5,213 bases of DNA. It comes from Bacteroidota bacterium (GTDB taxonomy: Bacteria > Bacteroidota > Bacteroidia > Flavobacteriales > Flavobacteriaceae). The notes beneath the pieces were generated by a model. It saw only the letters and a program-made list of their open reading frames with translations, searched no databases and had not been told where the DNA came from. Shown piece after piece: positions 1 to 5,205 of the stretch. Within the stretch, counting starts at the first letter, position 1. Every line of letters begins with the position of its first letter. Where the stretch lies: assembly GCA_022601215.1 (NCBI GenBank), contig JAHZIZ010000251.1, positions 1 through 5,213 of the forward strand. Direction: 5' to 3'. A program made the position numbers and the translations under genes.

Positions 1-193
1 GCGCATTGCGATGGGCTGGGTAAAAAAGAAAAAATGCAATACCAAATTAAAACGTACTTCAAAAAACGAAACGCTATTTGAACTGATAGCTAGGGCCGAA
101 ACCTGGCTAAAAAATAACCGTTACCAGACCGTTATTGTTAAATGGGAAACCAAAGCTTGGGGAGAGATACCCGCAGACTTTGGAAGAAAATAA
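1..193 (+). CDS. rnhA: Ribonuclease H (viroplasmin-type RNase HI), C-terminal fragment
   Basis: Cytosolic RNase H cleaves the RNA strand of RNA-DNA hybrids, such as Okazaki primers and R-loops. Only about the last 63 residues are here. The frame is open to the left edge (codons R-I-A precede the Met at position 11), so that Met is internal and not a start. The fragment has the tail typical of Bacteroidota RNase H proteins that carry an N-terminal caulimovirus-viroplasmin domain: AMGWVKKKKCNTKL, then a helix ending in AETWLKNN, then KWETKAWGEIPADFGRK at the stop. The catalytic acidic residues and the viroplasmin domain lie outside the window. The stop is TAA at 191-193. No terminator is visible before the next gene 59 bp away, so co-transcription with the START gene is possible. 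The family call rests on remembered sequence, not a search. Confidence 0.85.
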   Translation, partial: RIAMGWVKKKKCNTKLKRTSKNETLFELIARAETWLKNNRYQTVIVKWETKAWGEIPADFGRK

Positions 194-234
194 TAGGTAC
201 TCTACTGTAATGAACGTCTAATTTTTTCCACTAA

Positions 235-252
235 AGCACTCAAAAAAGTGCT
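235..252 (+). promoter_or_regulatory. Hairpin abutting the START-gene start codon
   Basis: AGCACT (235-240) and AGTGCT (247-252) form a perfect 6-bp stem with the loop CAAAAA, and the stem ends on the base before the ATG at 253. No U-tract follows, so it is not an intrinsic terminator. In an mRNA it would cover the ribosome-binding region, which suggests translational control, but a 6-bp stem can also arise by chance. Confidence 0.35.
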
Positions 253-864
253 ATGATTAAGAAAATATACCTTATTGTATGGGTCCTTATCGGGTTTACA
301 ATGCATGGGCAAGAAAAGTGGAAGCTTAAGAAGAATGCCAAAGGCATACAAATTTATACCCGTTCCCTGGACAATTCAAAATTTAAGGAATACAAGGCGA
401 TTACTAGCCTTGACGTTAAAATGGAAAGTGTTTTAGACGAACTCTTAGCAGCACCAGACTATATAGAAGATTGTAAGGCAGGGGTTAGCTATTATGTATC
501 TGCCTATAGTGAAAATCAACATGTTTTTTATGCTCGAAAAGACCTGCCTTGGCCCCTCCAAGATCGTGATATTGTCACCTTATTAACCGTGGAGCGAATT
601 TCAGATAAAAAAATAAAGTTACACATTGAAAGCCTACCGGAAGGGATTCCGGCCAGAGGGAAATCCATCCGAATAAAAGAGCTTATGGGATTCTGGTTAT
701 TGAATGAGACAGACGGAGTGACCCATATAACACAACAACTTCATCTCAATCCTGAAGGCAGTTTACCGCCAGCAATTGTAAATTCACTCTTGGTAAAAGG
801 GCCATTTAAAACCTTTATGGAATTACAGCATGCTACTCGAAACAAGACGAGCATTGGATCTTAA
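253..864 (+). CDS. Secreted START-domain (StAR-related lipid-binding) protein
   Basis: This 203-aa protein is predicted to be exported. The N-terminus MIKKIYLIVWVLIGFTMHGQ has a short basic stretch, a hydrophobic core and a likely cleavage site near residues 19-20, so it probably acts in the periplasm. Residues about 22-195 form a START-like helix-grip fold. Visible family hallmarks are the W-K-L-K-K-N-x-x-G-I-x-I-Y-x-R opening (23-37), the central DLPWPLQDRDIV motif (97-108) and the C-terminal helix PEGSLPPAIVNSLLVKGP (167-184), which in START proteins lids a hydrophobic ligand pocket. The length fits a stand-alone START domain. START domains bind sterols, phospholipids or other hydrophobic ligands; the ligand here cannot be inferred. 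The start at 253 is chosen because it gives a complete signal peptide, and an upstream ATG at 210 hits a stop after two codons. No catalytic residues are expected. Confidence 0.8.
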   Translation: MIKKIYLIVWVLIGFTMHGQEKWKLKKNAKGIQIYTRSLDNSKFKEYKAITSLDVKMESVLDELLAAPDYIEDCKAGVSYYVSAYSENQHVFYARKDLPWPLQDRDIVTLLTVERISDKKIKLHIESLPEGIPARGKSIRIKELMGFWLLNETDGVTHITQQLHLNPEGSLPPAIVNSLLVKGPFKTFMELQHATRNKTSIGS

Positions 865-885
865 CTCTGCTTGGCCATTATTGGT

Positions 886-917
886 GTGAAAACAAGTAAA
901 CATGTATTTATTTTCAC
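886..917. promoter_or_regulatory. Imperfect 32-bp palindrome, candidate operator
   Basis: GTGAAAA (886-892) and TTTTCAC (911-917) are perfect inverted arms. The symmetry continues inwards: the 13-nt outer half-sites agree at 11 of 13 positions. The palindrome ends exactly where the -7 box of the kinase gene begins (918), so it covers roughly the -39 to -8 region of that promoter. A homodimeric regulator site is a reasonable inference. No -33 TTG is seen at the usual distance. The regulator is unknown. Confidence 0.35.
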
Positions 918-925
918 TAAATTTG
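918..925 (+). promoter_or_regulatory. Bacteroidota -7 box (TAnnTTTG) for the PfkB-family kinase gene
   Basis: TAAATTTG matches the Bacteroidota sigma-A -7 consensus TAnnTTTG at all fixed positions. It lies 22 bp before the ATG at 948, which implies a short leader of about 17 nt. A -33 TTG is missing at 17-23 bp upstream; the nearest TTG (881-883) is too far. The promoter may therefore be weak or regulated. Confidence 0.5.
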
Positions 926-947
926 CACCTTCATTTAAAGCCCTAGT

Positions 948-1871
948 ATGAGCAAGCTTGTTATCGTTGGAACTGTCGCTTTCGACGCTATTGAAACCCC
1001 TTTTGGGAAAACGGATAAAATTTTAGGAGGAGCGGCTACATTTATTGGCCTAGCTGCCTCTCAATTCCATGTAAATGGTGCTATCGTATCGGTAGTAGGA
1101 GGTGATTTTCCGCAGGAAGACATCGATATGCTAGCGTCAAAAGGACTAAATATTGAAGGACTGGAAGTGGTAGAAGACGGAAAGACTTTTTTCTGGAGTG
1201 GAAAGTACCATAACGATATGAATTCTCGTGATACTTTAGTGACAGAGCTCAATGTTCTTGAAAATTTCAATCCTATTGTTCCAGATAACTATAAGGACTC
1301 CGAAGTGGTCATGTTAGGAAACTTACACCCCTTAGTACAACTGGGTGTTATTGAACAAATGACCGAGCCCAAGTTAGTCGTCTTAGACACCATGAACTTT
1401 TGGATGGATTGTGCTTTACCAGAATTAATGCAAGTAATTGCAAAAGTGGATGTAATAACTATTAATGATGAAGAGGCGAGACAGCTCACTGGAGAATACT
1501 CTCTTGTGAATGCTGCGAAAAAAATCCATACTATGGGACCTAAATATGTAGTCATTAAAAAAGGGGAACATGGAGCGTTGCTTTTCCATGAGGATGAAAT
1601 GTTCTATGCGCCAGCATTACCTTTGGCAGAAGTATTTGATCCCACGGGTGCCGGAGACACCTTTGCTGGTGGATTTACGGGTTACTTAGCGAAAACAGGT
1701 GACTATAGTTTTGAAAATATGAAGACGGCTATTATCAACGGATCAGCATTGGCGTCTTTTTGTGTAGAAAAATTTGGTACAGAGCGCCTCGTTGGGCTGT
1801 CCCGAAAAGAGCTGCACCAACGCTTACAGCAATTTAAAAATTTAACTCAATTTGATATTGAACTAACATAA
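948..1871 (+). CDS. PfkB/ribokinase-family sugar or nucleoside kinase
   Basis: This 307-aa cytosolic protein has the ribokinase fold typical of PfkB kinases, which transfer the ATP gamma-phosphate to a sugar or nucleoside hydroxyl. The N-terminal strand LVIVGTVAFD (4-13) is followed by the substrate-loop glycines GGAATF (27-32), NDEEA (173-177, the position of the family N-x-x-E motif), VVIKKGEHGALL (201-212), and the signature DPTGAGDTFAGGF (231-243). That signature carries the anion hole and the catalytic base, predicted as Asp237. Length is normal and no key residue is missing. The substrate is uncertain: the family includes ribokinase, adenosine kinase, fructokinase and others, and this one lacks a clear marker. 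Its position next to purF makes a purine-nucleoside or ribose-related substrate plausible, which is inference only. It is followed 5 nt after the stop by an intrinsic terminator, so it ends its own transcript. Confidence 0.85.
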   Translation: MSKLVIVGTVAFDAIETPFGKTDKILGGAATFIGLAASQFHVNGAIVSVVGGDFPQEDIDMLASKGLNIEGLEVVEDGKTFFWSGKYHNDMNSRDTLVTELNVLENFNPIVPDNYKDSEVVMLGNLHPLVQLGVIEQMTEPKLVVLDTMNFWMDCALPELMQVIAKVDVITINDEEARQLTGEYSLVNAAKKIHTMGPKYVVIKKGEHGALLFHEDEMFYAPALPLAEVFDPTGAGDTFAGGFTGYLAKTGDYSFENMKTAIINGSALASFCVEKFGTERLVGLSRKELHQRLQQFKNLTQFDIELT

Positions 1872-1876
1872 AGCTG

Positions 1877-1901
1877 CGCCCTGATATTTCGGGGCGTTTT
1901 T
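1877..1901 (+). terminator. Intrinsic terminator after the PfkB-family kinase gene
   Basis: CGCCC (1877-1881) pairs with GGGCG (1892-1896) around a TGATATTTCG loop and is followed at once by TTTTT, then GTTTT. The GC stem, short loop and U-tract five bases after the stop codon are a textbook rho-independent terminator. It separates the kinase transcript from purF. Confidence 0.85.
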
Positions 1902-1930
1902 GTTTTAACTATTTATTCTTTACCTAAATT

Positions 1931-3829
1931 ATGAGCGACGCTTTAAAACACGAATGTGGAATAGCCTTAGTAAGATTACTAAAACCATTAGAGTACTATA
2001 AAAAGAAATATGGCACTGCTTTTTATGGAGTTAATAAGATGTATCTAATGATGGAAAAGCAGCACAACCGTGGACAAGATGGTGCTGGTTTTGCCAGTAT
2101 CAAATTAGATGTAGATCCGGGGGAACGATACATTAGTAGAATTCGTTCGAATGAATCTCAACCCATTCAAGATATCTTTGCTCAGATAAATAGTAGAATC
2201 AATACCGAGTTTGAAGCAGATCCCCAATTAAAAAATGACGTTGCTGCCCAGAAGAAACAAATTCCATATGTAGGAGAATTGATGTTAGGACATGTCCGCT
2301 ACGGAACTTTTGGCGGGAATAGTATTGAGACCGTCCACCCGTTTTTACGCCAGAACAACTGGATGCATCGAAATTTGATTATTGCTGGGAACTTCAATAT
2401 GACTAATACTAATGAGTTGTTTCACAATCTCATTAAATTAGGAATGCACCCTAAAGAAAAAGCAGACACCATTACCGTGATGGAAAAAATTGGCCACTTC
2501 TTAGATGATGCAGTTCGCAAGCAATACAAAAAGGCCAAAGCCAATGGCCTCAACAAAAAAGACGCATCTCCTTTTATCGCTGAGCATTTAAAAATCGACA
2601 AAATTTTAAAAAAATCGGCCAAAGATTGGGATGGAGGTTATGCCATGGCTGGTCTTTTGGGGCATGGTGATTCTTTTGTGTTAAGAGATCCCGCAGGAAT
2701 TAGACCTGCGTACTTTTATCAGGATGATGAAGTAGTTGTAGTAGCAAGTGAGCGCCCGGTAATTCAAACCGTATTTAATGTTCCTTTTGAAAATGTACAG
2801 GAAGTGGATCCTGGACATGCATTAATTATCAAAAAGGATGGGACAATTTCTCATACTCAAATTTTAGAACCCTTAACTCGAAAGTCTTGTTCTTTTGAAC
2901 GCATTTATTTTTCTAGAGGAAGTGATGCCGAAATCTACCAAGAACGTAAAGATTTAGGAAAACTAATCATGCCTAAAATTTTGGAAAGTATTGACCATGA
3001 TACTGAGAACACGGTGTTTTCTTTTATTCCTAATACTGCCGAAACTTCGTTCTATGGAATGTTAGAAGCTGCTCAAGATGAGCTAAACAAGCAAAAGAAT
3101 GAAGCCATTTTAAAAGAGAAAGATGGCTTGACTACGGCGCGACTTAAGGAAATTCAGGCGCATAAGATTAGGACTGAAAAATTAGCAATAAAGGATGTAA
3201 AACTCCGCACTTTCATCACCGAAGATAGCAGCAGAGATGATTTGGTTGCCCATGTTTACGATGTGACTTACGGCGTTGTAAAACCCACTGATAATTTAGT
3301 TATTATTGACGATAGTATCGTTCGAGGCACGACACTTAAGAAAAGTATTCTTAAAATGTTAGATCGTCTAAACCCAAAGCAGATCGTTGTCGTTTCTTCC
3401 GCTCCACAGATACGCTATCCAGATTGTTATGGAATTGATATGGCTCGCTTAGAAGGGTTGGTCGCTTTCAATGCCGCCCTTGAATTACACAATGAACGCG
3501 GAACAGGAGATATTGTTGAAACTATTTATCACAAATGTAAAGCTCAATTGGCATTAAAAGATAGCGAAGTGGTAAACCATGTTAAAGAATTATATGCTCC
3601 TTTTACAGATGAAGAGATTTCCGATAAGGTTGCTGAAATTATTAGTGAGAATGAGATAAACGCCAAAGTAAAAGTAATCTTCCAATCAGTAGATGATTTA
3701 CATAAGGCTTGCCCTAAGAATTTAGGAGACTGGTATTTTACAGGAAATTATCCTACCAATGGAGGAAATAGAGTTGTAAATAGGGCTTATGTGCACTTTT
3801 TCGAGGGGAATCCCGCACGTGCTTACTAA
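1931..3829 (+). CDS. purF: Amidophosphoribosyltransferase (glutamine-PRPP amidotransferase), long form
   Basis: PurF converts PRPP and glutamine to phosphoribosylamine, the first step of de novo purine synthesis, in the cytosol. At 632 aa it is about 130-160 residues longer than the usual 470-505. The N-terminal Ntn glutaminase half begins MSDALKHECGI, so the nucleophile is predicted to be Cys9, which must be exposed by removing an eight-residue propeptide. Other glutaminase motifs are HNRGQDGAG (45-53), GHVRYGTFGG (120-129), and GNFNMTN (153-159). The phosphoribosyltransferase half has KSCSFERIYFSRGSD (318-332), RTFI (426-429) and the PRPP loop VIIDDSIVRGTT (457-468), followed by YGIDMARLEGLVAF (500-513). 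Extra segments lie at about 55-112 and, rich in Lys and Glu, at about 378-422. The CxxC that precedes TGxYPT in [4Fe-4S] forms such as Bacillus PurF is absent (WYFTGNYPT, 601-609). The ATG at 1931 is the only start giving the expected short propeptide. No clear -7 box was found upstream. Confidence 0.95.
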   Translation: MSDALKHECGIALVRLLKPLEYYKKKYGTAFYGVNKMYLMMEKQHNRGQDGAGFASIKLDVDPGERYISRIRSNESQPIQDIFAQINSRINTEFEADPQLKNDVAAQKKQIPYVGELMLGHVRYGTFGGNSIETVHPFLRQNNWMHRNLIIAGNFNMTNTNELFHNLIKLGMHPKEKADTITVMEKIGHFLDDAVRKQYKKAKANGLNKKDASPFIAEHLKIDKILKKSAKDWDGGYAMAGLLGHGDSFVLRDPAGIRPAYFYQDDEVVVVASERPVIQTVFNVPFENVQEVDPGHALIIKKDGTISHTQILEPLTRKSCSFERIYFSRGSDAEIYQERKDLGKLIMPKILESIDHDTENTVFSFIPNTAETSFYGMLEAAQDELNKQKNEAILKEKDGLTTARLKEIQAHKIRTEKLAIKDVKLRTFITEDSSRDDLVAHVYDVTYGVVKPTDNLVIIDDSIVRGTTLKKSILKMLDRLNPKQIVVVSSAPQIRYPDCYGIDMARLEGLVAFNAALELHNERGTGDIVETIYHKCKAQLALKDSEVVNHVKELYAPFTDEEISDKVAEIISENEINAKVKVIFQSVDDLHKACPKNLGDWYFTGNYPTNGGNRVVNRAYVHFFEGNPARAY

Positions 3830-3940
3830 GGTTATTTGTTAAAATATCAGAAAAAAAACAAGAAAAGTGTACTTCATCGAGAATTAAAAACACTTTATCC
3901 AAAAGTAGGAAAAATCTCTGTTTCGTATGAAATTATCTTC

Positions 3941-3948
3941 TATATTTG
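3941..3948 (+). promoter_or_regulatory. Putative -7 box of small RNA copy 1
   Basis: TATATTTG is a full match to TAnnTTTG. It sits at the same offset from the conserved RNA block as the corresponding box of copy 2, with four mostly different bases between box and block. No TTG is seen at the -33 position; TTTCG at 3921-3925 is the nearest T-rich candidate. Confidence 0.5.
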
Positions 3949-3952
3949 AACC

Positions 3953-4026
3953 ATACCATAGCATAAGTAGGTTAAGTTCATGGTAAGATTTGGGGCAAAA
4001 AAGGTAAACACTCGTTTACCTTTTTT
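3953..4026 (+). ncRNA. Putative small RNA, copy 1
   Basis: This is a predicted transcript of about 74 nt, unrecognised. It opens with ATACCATAGC, and TACCAT (3954-3959) pairs with ATGGTA (3980-3985) around a 20-nt loop containing AAGTAGGTTAAGTT. A G-rich linker, GATTTGGGGC (3987-3996), leads into a terminator hairpin. The first 33 nt are identical to copy 2 at 4313. Conservation starts 5 nt past the -7 box, where a start site is expected, and ends with the T-tract, which is the pattern of an independent transcription unit. A short ATG frame at 3980 is not conserved in codons between copies, so coding is unlikely. It could instead be a processed 3' UTR of purF, since no other terminator lies between. 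Function is unknown; the Rfam motif Flavo-1 is one known Bacteroidota family worth comparing, and I do not claim a match. Confidence 0.5.
3997..4026. terminator. Bidirectional intrinsic terminator, small RNA copy 1
   Basis: Six A, GGTAAAC (4003-4009), loop ACTC, GTTTACC (4014-4020) and six T form a perfect 13-bp stem whose ends provide a U-tract on either strand. On the plus strand it would end small RNA 1 and any purF read-through. In this copy only, inverted symmetry goes on outward: ATTTGGGGCAAA (3988-3999) and TTTGCCCAAAT (4028-4038), with one bulged G. Confidence 0.8.
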
Positions 4027-4180
4027 ATTTGCCCAAATTTGAGCTCGGGTGACAAACCGCAATTCTTTTCTTGCGCTCTCTACCTTTTCCCTTTTTGAAT
4101 TTGTTGTAATACCCTTCTAATGATTTGGAAGCCCCATTATTTGTCCGCTGTACATTCGATGTGCTACTCAAATTCACATT
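4025..4180 (-). pseudogene. Possible IS110-family transposase C-terminal remnant
   Basis: The minus strand is open for 51 codons ending at the stop complementary to 4025-4027, with no ATG (a GTG occurs at 4177-4175). The segment SLEGYYNKFKKGKG followed by RERKKRIAVC resembles the basic C-terminal tail of IS110/IS116 transposases, in which a YYN/FYN motif, a GK and a KKxAxVAC-like stretch occur. The next residues diverge and the stop falls inside the outer inverted repeat of small RNA 1. No DEDD catalytic part or matching upstream sequence was found in the other minus frames to about 4260. A chance ORF is a serious alternative. Confidence 0.2.
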
Positions 4181-4279
4181 TCAATTAGTCATTAAAAGCA
4201 TTTTTCCATCTAATTAATAGGGTTTTACAATAAAAAAATGCTGTTCAACGAATAAAGTGGTTATTGGTCTAAAAAATTA

Positions 4280-4308
4280 TTGGGAACGAAAAATATTCTC
4301 AATATTTG
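4280..4308 (+). promoter_or_regulatory. Putative promoter of small RNA copy 2
   Basis: TTG (4280-4282), an 18-bp spacer and AATATTTG (4301-4308) match the Bacteroidota -33 TTG / -7 TAnnTTTG layout with one mismatch (A for T at the first base of the box). The box lies exactly 360 bp after that of copy 1 and five bases before the conserved RNA block. Confidence 0.5.
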
Positions 4309-4312
4309 GTCT

Positions 4313-4387
4313 ATACCATAGCATAAGTAGGTTAAGTTCATGGTAGATTTGGGGCAAAAAAAGGTAAACTCTTGTTTACCTTTTTTT
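4313..4387 (+). ncRNA. Putative small RNA, copy 2
   Basis: This 75-nt counterpart of the element at 3953 has the same 5' stem (TACCAT 4314-4319 with ATGGTA 4340-4345), an unchanged 20-nt loop, the same GATTTGGGGC linker (4346-4355), and a terminator hairpin lengthened by one A-T pair. Its promoter layout is more complete than that of copy 1. It points towards the 3' end of sodA, but that gene has its own terminator in between. The function and targets are unknown. Keeping two copies with an unchanged loop suggests dosage or paired regulation like other duplicated bacterial sRNAs, which is inference. Confidence 0.5.
4356..4387. terminator. Bidirectional intrinsic terminator, small RNA copy 2
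   Basis: Seven A, GGTAAAC (4363-4369), loop TCTT, GTTTACC (4374-4380) and seven T make a perfect 14-bp stem with U-tracts on both strands. The outer extension seen in copy 1 is absent; the sequence continues ATGCGCAATAG. Confidence 0.8.
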
Positions 4388-4509
4388 ATGCGCAATAGTC
4401 AAGGGATAACTCGTAATTATAAAGGCCCTTAGCATCCTTAAACGCTCTTGTTTACTTATCTAATGTACTCTCACTATGAGCAACTTTATACCTCAATACC
4501 TTTTTAAAT

Positions 4510-4540
4510 AAAAAAACCCGCTAGCCAAGGCCAACGGGTT
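4510..4540 (-). terminator. Intrinsic terminator of sodA
   Basis: Read on the minus strand, AACCCG (4540-4535) pairs with CGGGTT (4520-4515) around a 14-nt loop and runs into a tract of T (complement of the A run 4510-4516). It lies 24 bp beyond the sodA stop. On the plus strand there is no T-tract after the stem, so it works in the sodA direction only. Confidence 0.85.
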
Positions 4541-4563
4541 CCAATACTAAATTTTAAGACGCC

Positions 4564-5172
4564 CTATTTATTGGCAGCGTACTTTGCAGCAACCGCATCC
4601 CAGTTTATGACATTAAAAAATGCACTTACATAATCGGGTCTTCTGTTTTGATAATTTAGATAGTAAGCATGCTCCCAAACATCCAATCCTAAAATAGGTG
4701 TTCCTCCACAAGAAACCCCTGGCATTAACGGATTGTCTTGATTAGGTGTTGCACAAACCTCTACCTTTCCTCCTTTATGCACACATAGCCAAGCCCATCC
4801 AGAGCCAAATTGCGTAGCAGCCGCTTTAGAAAATGCTTCTTTAAAAGCATCAAAACTTCCGTAAGCCTCGTTAATAGCATTGGCAAGATCTCCCGACGGA
4901 GTTCCTCCACCATTTGGCGTCATTACTTCCCAAAACAAGCAGTGGTTATAATATCCCCCTCCATTATTTCGTACGCCCATATTCGCCATATCCAAACTTC
5001 CTAAAATGGCTTCAATACTTTTTCCTTCATCTCCAGATCCTTCTAATGCTGCATTTAATTTGCTTGTATATCCGGCATGATGCTTCCCGTGGTGGATTTC
5101 CATGGTGCGAGCATCTATATGTGGTTCTAATGCATCATGTGCATAGCTTAACTGTGGTAATTCAAAAGACAT
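4564..5172 (-). CDS. sodA: Superoxide dismutase, Mn/Fe family, probably Mn
   Basis: This 202-aa cytosolic enzyme dismutates superoxide to oxygen and hydrogen peroxide. The N-terminal helical domain carries [12 protein letters not shown] (24-35), giving metal ligand His27 and the gateway residues His31 and Tyr35. NHCLFW (76-81) gives ligand His77. The C-terminal alpha/beta domain has QFGSGWAWL (121-129) and DVWEHAYY (164-171), giving ligands Asp164 and His168. All four ligands are present and length is typical. The outer-sphere glutamine sits at residue 145 in TPNQDNPL, and GGG (71-73) precedes YYNH; both favour manganese over iron in the classical rule, though cambialistic use cannot be excluded. 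There is no signal peptide. The ATG at 5172-5170 starts the protein where the family normally begins ([20 protein letters not shown]). It is convergent to purF and carries its own terminator and promoter, so it is probably monocistronic. Confidence 0.96.
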   Translation of the reverse strand: MSFELPQLSYAHDALEPHIDARTMEIHHGKHHAGYTSKLNAALEGSGDEGKSIEAILGSLDMANMGVRNNGGGYYNHCLFWEVMTPNGGGTPSGDLANAINEAYGSFDAFKEAFSKAAATQFGSGWAWLCVHKGGKVEVCATPNQDNPLMPGVSCGGTPILGLDVWEHAYYLNYQNRRPDYVSAFFNVINWDAVAAKYAANK

Positions 5173-5205
5173 ATCGTTATTTTTTGGTTACTATTTATTT
5201 TCATT

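Larger units (their letters stand above)
3953..4387 (+). repeat. Direct repeat pair, exact 360-bp period
   Basis: Units 3953-4026 and 4313-4387 differ by two substitutions, both in the terminator loop (ACTC against TCTT), and three single-base indels: an A after ATGGTA, one A in the A-tract and one T in the T-tract. Outside the unit and the ATATTTG of the -7 box the flanks are not alignable, so this is duplication of a small element or strong selection on it, not a recent duplication of a larger segment. Confidence 0.9.
3830..4563. other. 734-bp purF-sodA intergenic region
   Basis: No convincing protein gene lies here. The region contains two copies of a putative small RNA gene (3953-4026 and 4313-4387), their -7 boxes, a possible short transposase remnant on the minus strand between them (4025-4180), a 9-bp inverted repeat (4197-4205 with 4234-4242), and the sodA terminator (4510-4540). 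The first 110 bp after purF are A-rich with no intrinsic terminator; a 7-bp stem (3864-3870 with 3890-3896) lacks a U-tract. I see nothing recognisable in 4388-4509. Confidence 0.8.

Noticed and set aside
1061..1555. Minus-strand ORFs of 69 and 88 codons inside the kinase gene
   Set aside because: They lie opposite a complete PfkB-family protein with all motifs intact and show no recognisable domain or promoter.
1902..1930. TATTCTTTA as a -7 box for purF
   Set aside because: The spacing between TA and TTT is one base too long and the final G is missing. purF probably has a promoter here because a terminator precedes it, but I cannot point to one.
2422..2622. Minus-strand ORF of 66 codons inside purF
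   Set aside because: It is antisense to the conserved glutaminase domain of purF and has no supporting features.
3864..3896. AAAGTGT/ACACTTT stem soon after purF as a possible purF terminator
   Set aside because: The stem is AT-rich, the loop is 19 nt and ATCC follows in place of a T-tract.
3980..4042. Short ATG frame in small RNA copy 1 (20 codons), with an equivalent ATG frame in copy 2
   Set aside because: The one-base indel after ATGGTA changes the following codons and the indel in the A-tract restores the frame, so the peptides differ where the DNA is most conserved. They also end at different places. This pattern fits a non-coding RNA better.
4197..4242. AGCATTTTT and AAAAATGCT, a 9-bp inverted repeat with a 28-nt spacer
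   Set aside because: It is mostly an A/T homopolymer in an AT-rich gap, with a long loop and no U-tract or promoter in the right place. It could be chance and has no second copy.
4810..5004. Plus-strand ORF of 64 codons inside sodA
   Set aside because: It is antisense to highly conserved SOD sequence, including the His77 region, and has no family resemblance. It is a shadow of the real gene.
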